Notes: a model not told the origin generated them from the sequence alone. DNA of 64,000 nucleotides from Ichthyophis bannanicus (GCA_033557465.1 CM066035.1:896427309-896491308), one strand, 5' to 3'. Counted from the first letter of the stretch, positions 11,190 to 23,233 are shown. Numbers and translations are program-made.

Positions 11190-13090
11190 TGCCCTTTTGT
11201 TGGAGGAGCTGATGGTGGCACGGAATTTATTTGTGGACCTCCTGGGAGTTTGCTTACGGGTGCTCCCCAGCAGCATGGAAAGATGCTTCCAAGATGGCTG
11301 CCACATCAAAAGGGGACTGGAGAGCAGCAGAAAAGAACAAGCAGCACTGAATCGGGCACAGACGACCAGGTGTCCCCAGCAGAGTTTTGGAGATGATTTT
11401 ACAATCTCAAAATGGAGTTGGTGACAGTGAGGCATAACATTGCAGGTCTGAGCTGTGTGAGGAGCTGGCTGAGCTTGGGTCACTGTGTGAAGGGCCTTCA
11501 GACACACATGGGGGAGCAGACAAAGTGTGGCTGATCTGGAGAAGCAAATTGTGGCGCTGGAATGAATTATAGAACTTGCAGACAAAGTGGAGGACTTGGA
11601 GAACCTCAGCTGCTGCAATTATCTCAAATTTTGAGGTATATCAGAAGCTGCCTATCTGGACAGTGCTTCTGTTATGAGCAAAATCATGGCCCAGTTGCTG
11701 GAGAAGGGAGGAGGCCTGAAGTGGTGCTGGAGACTGCACGTAGGGCTTTGGGTTCACCGTAGTCGAATTTGCCTAGAGATCTGATGGTCTGTTTTCACAA
11801 CTATGCCCTCAAGGAAAAGGTGGTGGCCAAGGCACAGTGACTGAAGGAGGTGCGTCGGGAGAGTCGCAAGAGATTTTTGAGGATTTTTTCATCTATAACA
11901 CTGATGTTGCAGAGCCCTGAGAGACATTACAAGGAAACTGCGAGAAGGGGGAATCCACTATCGCTGGCAGTTTTCTTTCGCCGGGGCTGTCACTAAGGAT
12001 GGCAAGATAGTGTGAGTTTGTACCCATGGGAAATCCCTGGCAGCCCTGAAGGGCTTGGGAGTTGCGGGCTTCCACCTGCGAGAGGAGCCCTCAACATAGC
12101 AGAGGCCAGGGGAGTGAGTGGCAAAGGCGCCTGTGGAGGCAGTCTGATGGTAAGCCGCAGCAGGCCCATCTTAATGGGAGTGATTGAGAGCTTGGAGGTG
12201 TCTGGGAATGGACATTGAAGGGACATCGAGAAACTCTTTTGACTGCTGGAAAGTTAATTGGATGATCAAGGAAGAGTTGTTTGGCTGGGGAGCGACTGGT
12301 GGGGAATGATTGGATGTGTGAATGGAGGGGGAGGGAGTGTGTATGGTGTGGATTTTGGGGCATGGTTGAGTGTGTGAAGAGGGTGTTTAGAGGATGTTGG
12401 GCTGTGATGGTGTAGTGTGGTGGATGAATGGGTAAGTGATGCTAACTACTTGGGGGTGGGGTTGGGATAAGGGATAGTATCTTGCAAGGGGAAGGGGCGC
12501 TTCACTGGTGATATTTCCTCTGGAGGAGTTGCTGTCAGGAGGTATGGGCAGCAAGGTTTGGGGGAGGGGATTGGGGAAGAGAGGGCTGGATGGTGATTAT
12601 TGGGGGGGGAGGGGACCCAGTGTTATAAGGGGGCTATGATGGCAGGTTCTTCGGTGGTTGGCATATTTAATGCTAAGGGACTTAGTGTGGTTGATATGGA
12701 AGGGCAGGCTAGATAGGCCATGTGTGGCTTTTTTTTTTTTTTTTTTATTGCCGCCATGTTTCTGTGTAATTTGCCACTGAAGTGGCAGCTGTTATTCAAG
12801 GAGCTCAATCACCTGTGATGAGCTATTGCATTTGTGCAGGAATCCCACTTGAGGATAAGGGACCAAGTACTTTTCAAGGATAGGAATTACCCCAAAATTT
12901 GTTAGCCCCTCTTCCGACTTAACCCCCCCTCCCTCTTTGAGGGGTATCTTGCTGCGGAGCACTTTACCCATAGATATGCAGGAAGTGCCTAAGGACATAG
13001 AGGGTAGGTATGTAGCTGTTAAAGGGCAGCTAAAATGGGAATGGTTGACCTTGGTAAGGCTTTATGCTCCATGCTAGCTAAGCAGAAAAA
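11190..13090 (+). mobile_element. L1/Tx1-like LINE remnant (ORF1 and endonuclease pieces)
   Basis: Across broken frames, 11,540-11,860 reads like an L1-type ORF1 protein: a coiled-coil stretch (ELADKVEDLENLSCCN), then isoleucine-proline-like and RDLMVCFHNYALKEKVVAKA pieces typical of the RNA-binding domain. Around 12,800-13,075 the frames read like an apurinic endonuclease: HLRIRDQVLFKDRNYP, then LLRSTLPIDMQEVPKD and EGRYVAVKGQL followed by LYAP. The sense strand is plus. Stops and frameshifts are frequent and no reverse transcriptase follows, so the copy is old and truncated at its 3-prime side. The identification rests on motif recognition by eye. The G-rich block 12,250-12,610 between the two parts is unassigned. 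Confidence 0.62.
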
Positions 13091-13466
13091 AACTGACCCA
13101 GTTAAGGCTATTGAATGGCACCCGACGCTGGAACCTATGCTTTTTCCTCTTCCTTCTGCCTTTCATATACTCCCTGAAACCTTTCAGCAGATAGAAAATA
13201 CCCGTGAACTCAATGACGCCAGATCTTACTACTATAAAACACCTTCTCAAAGTTCAGTAAGCACACCTAGCGCTAGAGCACCCCTATCCACCTCGCTGGC
13301 AGGCCTAGCCAGCCTCCTCATTGAGGGAAGACTAGGAGGAATATGACAGTTGATCTAGGCTTTCTGGACCTACTATGCTTGTGCTACACTTCTTGTAATC
13401 CTTTGCTGAGATATCCTCTGTCCCACCAGCCACGCAGTTAATCACTGACTCAGATGTGCCAGCTTA
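13091..13466. other. Short unassigned segment
   Basis: No recognisable domain or repeat was found. It lies between the LINE endonuclease remnant and an L2-type tail and may be decayed sequence of the former. Confidence 0.3.
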
Positions 13467-13640
13467 ATTTTATTTATTTATTTATTTAACAATTCTTATA
13501 TACCGCGCTATTTGTTATCAGTGTGGTTTACATTCAACAAAGAGTATTCAGATCAGAATAGACTGATTGAATTTACATTATAACAGGGAATAGAACTTGG
13601 AGAACATGAGTAACTATTTACATATTGACATATAACAGAA
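13467..13640 (-). mobile_element. L2-group LINE 3-prime tail fragment
   Basis: In minus orientation it ends in an (AAATA)n tail preceded by a block seen in plus orientation as TATATACCGCGCTATTTG followed by TTATCAGTG. The same block ends the longer L2 LINE at 42,029-43,240 and SINE copy c at 51.9 kb. Only the last ~170 bases are present. Confidence 0.7.
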
Positions 13641-15574
13641 TGGATGAGGAGCCATTTAGATGGAGCCACCCTAACATCCACCCCCTTATTGCCTCCCCTT
13701 GCCCAGATACAGCAGGGGAGACTCATCCGGAGCTGGCTCTGCAAAAGACCTGTCCACCACATTCTTCATGTTATGACCTCCAAAACTATTAATGGCCTAG
13801 CACAAGGAATGTTCCTCAAACAGCGGGCCTTTGACAGGCTGCATCAGGCCCTTAGGAGAAGAAGAAAACTAAGCAAAACACTCGCCAATAAGTACCCCAG
13901 GCTGAGATGACAAGTCATACCTGAGCTAATTTTAAGGACCCATGGGACCTCCAAAACCAAGTGAGCCAGGTAATACCTGCTGCCACCCTCCCAGCAACCC
14001 AGGTGCATACCTAGGCCAACACCATAGGAACCGAAGAGCAAGCCCAGCGCACCCCATTAGATAATCCATAGCTTCCCATGCAGTTGATGCACCGAAAGGA
14101 GATGTCTGATCTCTCCCCTCTCACATGGCTGTCTGCAGTAGCTGAGGTGACTGCAGTGATCTGAGAGTCCTGTGAACTAATCCCTAATTCTGCAGGAGGA
14201 ATGGCAGAAGACACCAGTGCCAATCCACTCTGACTGTGGTGAACACTACCAAGCACCACTCTGCGATGACACAAAATGTTACAGCCCACTCCTTCATGAG
14301 CTTCCGCAACCCTCCTATCGTGTTTATAAGGCCATGTGCCCTCATTTCAGTTGGCTGCTAGAGCCTACGCAGCAGCTGTTCCACTGCAAGCAGATGATCC
14401 CCATTTTATGCGATTGGCATCATGCCCTTTGGACCTACTGGGCTGTGCTGGATCCAGCCAAGGTTCCACTGAATCTTCCCATAAGGCTGCAATCACATTA
14501 ACCTGCCAAGGCCACCTCAAAACCTACTGCTCGGAGCCAAGGGACCTTGAGCAGCTAAAGGAACTGTTGCATTGCCTCCCGAAGAAGCACGAGGGACCTT
14601 TTACTTGGTTATATCTATCAAATAGCTTTCTAAATCCAGATCTTGACTGCAGATACAGCTGAACATTCAGTTTTGCTCAGCATGTGGAAGAACTGGCACC
14701 TGACCCTCATGACCAGCCTGGAACCAGTTGCTTCGCGCTTGCCACCATCTCTTTTCACATTTATTTTTGTTTGCAGAATTCAAACAAAATTCAAACTTCT
14801 GTGCCAGCAGGACTGAAGCATGCAAAATTCTGTATGCTCTGTTTGTCAAAATAACAAAGAGTATTGTTTTGAATGATACTTAATTTAAAATACAATACAG
14901 AAAAAAATCATGACAAAATGCAGCATTTTTGAATTATTGTGGGCAGAATTCCAGCAGGAATATCACATTGGGGGGATGCACTTTCTTACTTCAATCAAAT
15001 TCCTTTCTCAGCCCGCTGACCCAACGGCTCAGTTTCCACCTGTTAACACCTCTTCTCCCCAGCTCTGCATACCTCCTCCTCTATATCCACCCTGATGGTG
15101 TGAACTCTACGATGCCCAGGAACCCCCTTATGATGGGTATCATCCCAGATGGCCCTGTGCTGCTCTTCCCCAGATTGCTTCAGCAGTGCATAAAGGACAT
15201 TTTCAGCCAAAGAGCTGAAGTGGAACATGAACTAAGAATGGAAGGAACAAACCAAAAGAATGGATAGAAACCGGGTCAAAGAAAGCATGAAATTTTAGAT
15301 CCAGATTTTGGGGGAATGGAAGAGCCTCAGCTGACAGTGGTGATCCCTAGTGACCAGGTTTTAGGGAAGTGCAGGCATTTGGTGCCTAAGGGCTCTTGCT
15401 GTGGAGGGGAGAGGGTTTAAAGATATTGGGGAAAACCTCAGACAGTTGTGAATGACGACACACTGAAATCTTCTGCCCGGTATGTAGTGGCAGCCAAAAA
15501 TACAGACAGAACCTTATTAGGACAGGAATAGAGAATAAAACAAATATAATGTCTTCATATCAACAAAAATATAG
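13641..15574. other. 1.9-kb segment without recognisable genes
   Basis: Short open frames exist (for example 14,336-14,662 and 14,929-15,267), but none has a domain I know or splice-site support. No RNA gene or promoter is apparent. Confidence 0.45.
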
Positions 15575-15612
15575 GGGAATTAAAGAAGGTACAGAGAAGG
15601 GTGACCAGAATG

Positions 15613-15707
15613 ATTTGTATGCAGATTTATCTCATGCATATTCACTGTGGCTATCCTGAAAACCCGACTGGCCCGAGGGTACCTGAGGATTGGGTTGGAA
15701 ATCACTG
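15613..15707. mobile_element. Half of a palindromic hAT-like MITE inside CR1
   Basis: The segment with ctcatgcatattcactgtgg and ggctatcctgaaaaccc, ending in ggttggaaatcactg, matches the right half of the palindromic MITEs at 47.6, 53.1-53.6 and 58.5 kb. The left half is missing. The terminal CACTG is what a hAT TIR would show. Confidence 0.55.
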
Positions 15708-15796
15708 TTCTATGAGGAAAGGCCAAAGAGGTTGGGGCTCTTCAGCTTGGGAAGAGAGAGCTGAGCGGAGATATGATGGAGATCTATCAACTCCCT
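15640..15796. repeat. Upstream copy of a ~157-bp direct repeat flanking the L2 LINE
   Basis: This segment recurs at 17,743-17,793 plus 18,071-18,177 with about five differences. It spans the junction of MITE and CR1 sequence, so it is not an intrinsic repeat of either. The L2 begins exactly at its end and the second copy begins exactly at the L2 3-prime end. Confidence 0.8.
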
Positions 15797-17742
15797 CAGC
15801 TTTAGCGACTTTCTTCTCTGAGAAGATTCTTAAACTTCGGTCGGCTTTCACTGCTTTGCCACCGCCACCCCTCTCCCCTCCCTGTTCACCCCCTTTAGTT
15901 CCTGTTATCTCACCCGTGGTGCAGGAATCTTTTTCCCAACTCCACCTCCTCTTCTCCTCCTTTGGTAAATAGAGCACTAGCCCATACTTGGTCCACGTTT
16001 CATCCCATCACCTCTTCTGAATTGCTGCTCTCCTTAACTAAGGCTAGGAAAACCACCTGCCAGCTAGACTCTATTCCCTCTGGGTGGCTGTTGGAGCCCT
16101 CACTGCAATTAGTGCCTATTGTAACAACTATCCTTAATTCTAGTCTTTCCTCAGGGTGCTGACCTTTACCTTGAAAATCAGCTATTGTACATCCCATGTT
16201 GAAGCAACCTTCTCTGGATCCTTCAGTGTTATCTAACTGGCTCCCTGTATCGAATCTCCCTTTCCTAGCCAAAGTTCTGGAATGATTTGTCTTCCAGCAA
16301 TTAGCTTCTCATGTGGAGGCTACCAATGTGCTCCATCCACGTCAAGGGGGATTTCGATCGGGGCATAGCACAGAGACAATTCTTTTAGCTCTATTGAATG
16401 AAATCCATGTGGCCCACGATCGTGGGGATATTACTCTCATGGTCTCATTAGATCTGTCAGCGGCTTTTGATTTAATTGACCACCAGTCGCTTCTCCTTCG
16501 GCTCTGACATCGGGCTGCGTGGCACAGTACTTAACTGGTTCCGTTCTTTTCTTACCTCTCGCTTTTTCTCTGTTTGTGCGCATCGTCATTCCTCCCCCCC
16601 CCCCCATTTCCTTTAATCTGTGGTGTGCCGCAGGGCTCAGTTCTTTCCCCACTGCTTTTCAATATCTTTCTGGCCCCCTTACCCCTGCTGATTCAACAAT
16701 TTCCTGTTTCAGTTTACATTTATGCTGATGACATTGTGCTCCTCTTCCATACCTCTCCAGTTCAAATTGATCTAACACAGTTAAATAGTTGTCTTTCCCA
16801 CATTGCCTCCTAGCTGTCCGATAACTTTCTCCATTTGAATCCAGCTAAATCAACAGCCATGTGGGTTTCTCTGAGCACTCCTTGCCCAACAATTGCACCT
16901 CAAATTAATGCTACTTCTATTCCTCTCACCTCCTCTTTCCGGTATCTAGGTGTTATCTTAGATTCTTCACTCTTTTCATGACCATGTCTCAAACCTCTCT
17001 CGCCGTTCTTTTTTTTGCTCTGTGCCAAATTAGAGCAGTCCGCTCCTTTCTGTCTTCTGACTCTCTTATCACCCTACTATTAGCTCTGGTTATGTCTAGA
17101 CTGGACTACTGTAATGTTATTTTTGCTAATTTACCATCTTATCAGCTTCAGCGTCTTCAACTAATTCAAAACACTGCTGCTCGTCTGATTACCAATGCTG
17201 AGAGATCGGATCATGTAACACCTCTTCTCTGCATCTTCATTGGCTCCCGCTCCGTTATAGATTCAAAAATAAGCTGCTCATTTTAACTCACAAGGTCATT
17301 TACACATCCAACCCGCTCTACTTATCCAATCTTATTTCCCTTCATTCCCCCTACCGACAATTACGCTCACTACATGCAAACCGACTTTCCTTACCATCCC
17401 CCTCGCAAGCTCACCTAGAACAAACACGTCATGCCGCCGCCTTTTTTTCTTGGACCATCATTGTGGAATGCTTTACCATCTTCCCTCCGGTTGGAACCCT
17501 CATACCAGCAATTCAAGATGTTGCTAAAGACACATCTATTCCACCAGGCTTTCGATCTCCCTTCCCCTTCCCCCGCCTAATTTGTCTGTTCTCTTTCTGC
17601 TCTTAAGTTCTTTTGGGTATTCTTCTCTTTCCTGTCACAAAATGGAGTTCTTTTCTTTTTCTGCAGCATATTTTATTTTATTGTAAACCGCTCTCAGGCT
17701 TCGGCAAGGGCGGTATATAAAGTGTGAAATAAAGATAAAGAT
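15797..17742 (+). mobile_element. L2-group LINE, 5-prime truncated, decayed RT
   Basis: Frames read in turn give FFSEKILKLRSAF near 15,810; GGFRSGHSTETILLALL at about 16,350; the catalytic-palm block LDLSAAFDLIDH at about 16,450; GVPQGSVLSPLLFN at about 16,625; YIYADDIVLLF (catalytic YADD) at about 16,715; RYLGVILDSS at about 16,940; and the C-terminal block with LQLIQNTAARLI at about 17,165. These belong to the CR1/L2 superfamily reverse transcriptases. Frameshifts and stops break it into several pieces. The 3-prime end has a CGCTCTCAGG...GGCGGTATATAAA block and an (AAAGAT)-type tail, shared with the fragment at 59.5 kb. The long flanking duplication is described separately. Confidence 0.82.
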
Positions 17743-17793
17743 ATTCATTGTGGCTATCCTGAAAACCCGACTGGCTTGAGGGTACCTGAGGAT

Positions 17794-18070
17794 ATTTATT
17801 TAGACAGTTTTTGTATACCGCCTTATCCTTCAATCAAAGCGGTCACAACACAATTGGGGGATACATTTAACACGCGGGGATATGAGACACATACTTACAG
17901 GGAACATGGGCAGTGGAGGGTTAAGTGGCTGGCCCAAGACCACAAGGAGCATCTGTGGGACTAGAAACCCCAGTCCTTCCGGCCCAAGGTTGCTGTCCTC
18001 TAGTGGGATTTGAACCCCCGACCTTCCGGCCTGAAGTACCTTACCCCAACCACTAGGCTACTCCTAGTGG
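17794..18070 (-). mobile_element. tRNA-derived SINE with L2-type tail (copy b)
   Basis: On the minus strand it starts with a tRNA-like head (GTAGCCTAGTGGTTGGGGTA, resembling an A box), carries GGTTCAAATCCCAC (B box), then the body with cacttaaccctccactgccc and an L2-group tail ending in AAATAAAT. It is inserted in the downstream copy of the long duplication flanking the L2, so it is younger than that L2 insertion. Confidence 0.82.
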
Positions 18071-18581
18071 TTGGGTTGGGAATCACTGTTCTATGAGGAA
18101 AGGCCAAAGAGGTTGGGGCACTTCAGCTTGGGAAGAGAGAGCTGAGCGGAGATATGATGGAGATCTATCAACTCCCTGAGTAGAGTGGACGGGTAACGGT
18201 GAATCAACTGTTTTCCTGTTTCAAAAATTACCAAGTCTAGAGGATATGCCATGAAGTGTTAGAGCAGCACATTTTAAAACAGAAAATATTTGTTCCCTCA
18301 ACACATAATTAAGCTTTGGAACTTGTTGCTGGAGGATTTGGTATAAAGTTAACATAGTGGGCCTTAAAAAAGGTTTGGACAAATTCCAGGAGGAAAAGTT
18401 CATAGACTGTTATTAAGGTAGATCCGAGGAACACCACTGCTTATCCTTGGAGATAAATAGCATGGATTCTTGCTACTTTTGGGATGTGCTGTGTACTTGT
18501 GACCTGGACTGGCCATGGTTGGAAACAGGATATGAGGCTTGATGGACCTTTGGGCAGCTCTTCTGTTCTTGTCCTCTTACA

Positions 18582-21559
18582 TGGAATGCATGTAGTTCCC
18601 AGGTGAAGTTTTCCTCCTTCAGGTGTGCTGGGGATGCAGTGGAGCCTTGTCTTTTCATAAGGGATGATATGTTTTTGTGCTTTATTATGAAGTTTGGATG
18701 ATGGTGATTATAATTGTTTGGTTTTTGTGTTTTGTTATGCAGATGTAAGCTACTTTGATTAGATTTTTAATCTGTGAAGCTGAAATATAAATGGAAATAA
18801 ATGGGGCCATGTGGTGGTCGGGCTTAGGGAACATGTTAACTGGTTTCCAGAGAAATCCACGGTTTATTGGTCCCAGCTGAGCACTGTTGCAGCAGTGTGC
18901 GAGTTGAGTTAGGAGAATTAAAATGAAGGGGAAAATAGTTGCATTGAAAGGCTCATGGAGTCTTTTCAAGAGGAGCCTGTTCAAGTTGAGTTGAAAGCCC
19001 AAAGAATTAGACTGAAACTGCTTGGCTTAAAAATATTGCTAATTTTAATAAGTTTTGGGAAGCCTCTTTTGGTGCACATGTGGCAGGAGTGCTCTTGCCT
19101 TCCTACAGCAGAGAGTTGAGGACTGAGAAAATGTGACCTGGGGTAAATTGCATGACTTGTCTTTGTATATGTGTGACTGACCACGTATCGTATTGCAGTA
19201 CTGCAATGAGACTTATCTGCTTTCCTTCTGGTGAGGTGGACTTGAAGCCTTGAGCCTTAATAAATGTGCCAGATTCCACCAGTGTCTTTTGCTGCTGCAG
19301 ACTAGCACAGCTGCCCCTCTGGAAATACTCTGCTTGAAAGTGTCATTCCCGTCTTTCCTCCTGATAGTATCTTGATGTTGGCTACACACTTGCAGGTTGC
19401 GCAAGAAGATGGCAGATCTTTGCACTCGTGTTCTGTTCCTTCTTTCCACACTGCCTGGACCCAGCTGCTAAACTGGGCAGTTTATCTGACTAGAAATCTA
19501 ATCTAATTTATCTGAAGTCAGGCTGCATCGTAACAGATACCACAGAATGTCAAAACAGTGTGAAGAGAGGGCAACATTAACGCTGAAGAGAGAGACATGA
19601 ATAGCGGTAAACCATCTTCTCAAGGCTTACTAAAAGCCAAAATACCAAGTAGGGAAATATTTTTTTTCTTTTCCAAGAAATACCTATTGATTCCTATCAG
19701 TCTTTAGTAATTGATTTTTTTTTTTTTTTTTTTTTTGCTATTTTGTCAGTTATACTACAATCCTATCTGCTCATTCCTATTAACTACTGACAGAATAGTT
19801 TTGGAAAAGCATTGAGACCTTAATTCAGAAAACTGCATGCCTCAACAGCAAAAGCCTTTAATCTTAAAATCAAAGAACTGCCTGGGAAACACTTGATTTT
19901 CAAGGTTATAAGAGTAGTGTTTCATGCTTAAATTTCCGTATCGTACCGTGTTACCTGCCGGTTTTAATATGACAGCATTTATTTCATTTTCCTTTCCTCT
20001 GATCAATAATCATAGTAACATTAGTAAATGGCAACAGATAAAGACCAACGTGGTCCATCTAGTCTGTGTTGTACCTGCTGCTCCCTTCAGGTCACCCCCC
20101 ACCTCCCTAAGGTTGGATAGGGACTGTAGTGCCAACAATGTTTAATGTTTGTTTGTAAATGTTTGCTTGGCTGTCCTTACAACAAATAGCCTACCAGGGT
20201 GGTTTAAAACAAACCATAAAGACTAATAATCAAGTTCCAAAATTAATTTCCTGTGTTGTGGTTTTTTTTGTGTTTTTTTTTTAACTTTCAGCTCAATTAT
20301 AGCTGATGCTTGGGTCTGGTACCACTATTTTCTTCCCTTGCTTTATATTCCATCTCCCTGTTCCCCTTAATACCTGTGCCAGTCATTGCAATGGCTAGAT
20401 CCTTTGCCGACTCCCTTATACCAGGGCTCTTTGCCGAAACCCGCTATCATGGCCCCCTGAATCTGGACACTGAATGTTGCAGTTGCACAGTGACTGGCTG
20501 TGGTCAGGGTCTGTGAAGATTACTGTTGCCATCGCCACTGCCACCACGTCCCTAGTCCTGGGCAGCACCTCGTTAATTGTTTTTTTTAAACCAGGAAGTG
20601 CATGAATGCTCTTGTGAGGTGACATGCTTAATGAATGGATAGGACAGCAGATGGTTTCTCTCAACATCCAATATTGATGTCTCGTGGTGTGCCCGATGTG
20701 CAGTTTTGTGAGGGGTATCCCTAGGGTGCATTGACTGGCAATTACTCTTGTTCCAGAAGCCCCTGTAGCAACTGGGGAAAAGTAACGTGATCTAATAGCG
20801 TTCTGAATTGTATGCAATTTGTTCCTCTTTCTTCTGATTTGGTCATGGACAGAGCTTTATCATATCCTTCTCCTGCAGAGCTCCCATTGGTTGTAATGTG
20901 ATCTCTCGTATCCCCCCCCCCACCCATCATGCCTCCTTCCAGTGGCTGAGCAGCTACATTTTGCTAGCCCCACATTACTCTGCCGAGTGCAGTCTCCAAG
21001 CATGCAACCTCTACATGGGTTAAATATTTATCTTGTCTTTTGGCAGCTATAACATGAAATGCAAACTTGGAATGATGGTGAGCTTGCTGCATGCACAGCT
21101 CTTGTTTGTTTTATTTGGAATTAAATGTATATTCCCTTATTGTTGTAATCCTATATATGTGCAGTTCTTCCTCGGCATACCGTAAAAATAATTTAGGGAA
21201 TGCAAAATTGACAACGTATTTTAATCTATGAATTAATATGCGTTAACATTATTCATTTTTTACTAAAACGTGTGAAACAAACTGCTACCGGTCTATAAAT
21301 GTAAAAATGAAAAACCTTTTTTGTCTCTGCACATCTCTAATGATTTTCCAGAATTGTTTTTTTCCCTGTAGGCACGAGGTCTTGTAGAACAATGGGGCTT
21401 GCATGTAACTTATTAGTAGGTGTGTGCACACCAAAGATTTTCATGCTGGTGTTCATTAGACTGCCTCCATTTAAATAGACTTTGAGAACTACATCATTCA
21501 TGCATTTTGTCCTGTTCATCCCTATTAAAGTCTATGGGGGAAGCTATTTTACAGTGAGG
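18582..21559. other. 3-kb segment with a small LINE relic, no gene
   Basis: At about 20,035-20,085 a piece reading AGATAAAGACCAACGTGG then TCCATCTAGTCTG is a common vertebrate CR1/L2 untranslated-region relic (+). T runs occur near 19,718-19,736 and 20,262-20,282, and a C run near 20,911. Open frames (for example 20,416-20,817 minus) have no recognisable domain. No exon of SH3KBP1 is evident. Confidence 0.5.
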
Positions 21560-22588
21560 CTTACCGTAGATCGATTGTTTACGTTATCAGAATATAGAAA
21601 GACTAGGACATGCAATGAAGCTTGTGATAAGGAAGCTTATCATAGCTCAGGAAGGAGCTATAGTAAAGGTGAAGTGACTCTGAACAAGCAACCTGTCAGT
21701 TCTGGTAGAAATAAGAAAACAGAATTTTTCCATAAAAGACTACCAGTCCCAGAATGCACCAGGTTTCCAACAGCCATTAGAGGAGCTGAAGTGGGGAAAC
21801 GTGTGTTCAATCAGGAGGGCTATGAGGTAATCCCTAAGCACTCATCTCAAAGGGCAGGGCCTGATTCAGCACAGCTGCGCTGTGCTAGGGTGGAGCACTC
21901 ATCAAAGCAGAATAAAGGTAGAGTTTATTCTACAGAGAATCATCCTCAGTTTCATCTGGGAGATCCTCATCCTCAGGATCAGCTTGGATATCCTCATCTT
22001 GGACATCTTCATCATCTGGAGGATCATCAGAAGCAGAAGCCAGAGCGGACGGACAGAAAGGGCAAGAAACCCTTTGGAAGAAAGAAGAGAAAAGCATTTG
22101 GGAGGTCTAAAGGAGTCCAGAGCAGTACCTATACTGGGAGACATTCAAAAGGCCAGCATACACCATTGGACTGGGGAAAGCCAGAGGAATGGTGCTGCAG
22201 AGCTAGGAATCTCCAGACGGTACCTGTGAGGGAGACGGCTGCACGTGGAAGGGACTCTAAGACCCGTGCCAGAAGGTATGTGAAGAGAGATCCAGTGTCC
22301 AGGGATCTGGATTGGAAGGCTGGACATAAGAACTGGACTACATACTGGCCGGGCTATTTAGAGAGGAACTCTAACAGCAATGGAAGCTCAGGTATGAACA
22401 CTGATCTATGCCCTAGCTATACCCTTGAAAGACAGCAAGGAAACAAGTATTCTCCTGAGAGTGCTCCATTGAGAAATTCCTCTGTGCCAATCCATGATAT
22501 TGAACCCATGATTGTTGAAGATGGGGGAGTAGTCTTAGATACAGGCTGTGAATACATGGATTGCTCTCTGTCTAAACTCCTTTGGTAA
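21482..22588 (+). CDS. Unrecognised 368-codon open reading frame
   Basis: The frame is open for 1.1 kb, far longer than chance frames nearby. The first ~45 codons overlap a CR1 relic (about 21,565-21,625), so the real start, if there is one, is probably internal. The predicted product is very basic and rich in Lys, Arg, Ser and Gly (KKPFGRKKRKAFGR near residues 195-208). It has a His/Asp/Pro/Leu-rich stretch at residues 160-182 made by an imperfect GATCCTCATC-type repeat. I see no known domain, signal peptide or membrane segment. On the opposite strand the same repeat encodes an acidic tail ending at a stop near 21,937, so the true coding strand is uncertain. It lies directly upstream of an LTR-like stretch and may belong to an unidentified retroelement. 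It is listed as a candidate only. Confidence 0.3.
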   Translation: MRTTSFMHFVLFIPIKVYGGSYFTVRLTVDRLFTLSEYRKTRTCNEACDKEAYHSSGRSYSKGEVTLNKQPVSSGRNKKTEFFHKRLPVPECTRFPTAIRGAEVGKRVFNQEGYEVIPKHSSQRAGPDSAQLRCARVEHSSKQNKGRVYSTENHPQFHLGDPHPQDQLGYPHLGHLHHLEDHQKQKPERTDRKGKKPFGRKKRKAFGRSKGVQSSTYTGRHSKGQHTPLDWGKPEEWCCRARNLQTVPVRETAARGRDSKTRARRYVKRDPVSRDLDWKAGHKNWTTYWPGYLERNSNSNGSSGMNTDLCPSYTLERQQGNKYSPESAPLRNSSVPIHDIEPMIVEDGGVVLDTGCEYMDCSLSKLLW

Positions 22589-22599
22589 TTTACTGTTAC

Positions 22600-23150
22600 A
22601 AAGTTCAACAACCATCACAAAGAAATACAAACTTGTTCTTTAATCTAGTCAGAAAAGCTCCTGAATAGGTTTTGAGCGACGCAGTAGAAAGCAAGCCAGC
22701 TAAGGGGTTTCAGCTGGGTAACTGCTAGCAATTGAGCCTTACCTAATTGCTTGTGAGCTCTGAGGAAATCACTTCTGAGTCTATGTGTGAAGATATAAGA
22801 AGTTAACCTGAAAAGAACAGTTTTTCCTTTCTTTGTGGGTTTTGCTTGTTGTTTAGAGCACTGCTAAGAAAATATTAGCTAGAGCCTACAGAGAAGACCA
22901 GTTTGTTACCAACCAGGTCTTTATTCTTTTCATTTGATTGCCTGACAAGTTCAGCTGTTTTCCTGATTTTGTTTTTCTAAGTTTAACACTGAAAGCAAGT
23001 ATCCTGTTTTATGTGCTACCAAGCATATCTGTGTTGGGAGAAAGAACCCCATAAATAAATATCTTATTGGCTTTACACTCAAGCACAACTAATTATTGTG
23101 AGCAGCTGTGTCTGGTGTGAATGGACTGCATTTCCTACAATTCCTTGCAA
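22600..23150 (+). mobile_element. LTR-like segment (tentative)
   Basis: A TATA-like GATATAAGAAG lies at about 22,791-22,801 and AATAAA at 23,054-23,059, followed by a GT-rich stretch (ttattgtgagcagctgtgtc). That promoter-then-polyA spacing of ~260 bases resembles U3-R-U5 order. I cannot place convincing TG...CA borders or a target duplication, and no polypurine tract is clear. It could be an LTR belonging to the ORF upstream, or unrelated. Confidence 0.25.
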
Positions 23151-23233
23151 ATCATATTGATATATGCACTTGCCAAGACTGTGAACATTCTCACCCAGGC
23201 AGCCATCTGACAAGCTACAGGGTAAATAAACTA

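Larger units (their letters stand above)
15575..18581 (+). mobile_element. CR1-group LINE 3-prime end, split by later insertions
   Basis: The pieces 15,575-15,612, 15,708-15,796 and 18,071-18,581 form one CR1 3-prime end. The first encodes part of the C-terminal KVQRRVTRM-type block. The second encodes YEERPKRLG-like sequence followed by a leucine-glycine-arginine block. The third runs through the untranslated region (gtttggacaaattcc, then gatggacct). The 3-prime segment closely matches CR1 copies at 23.2 and 27.7 kb. The interruptions are a MITE half, an L2 LINE with duplicated target and a SINE. It is 5-prime truncated and non-coding. Confidence 0.75.
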
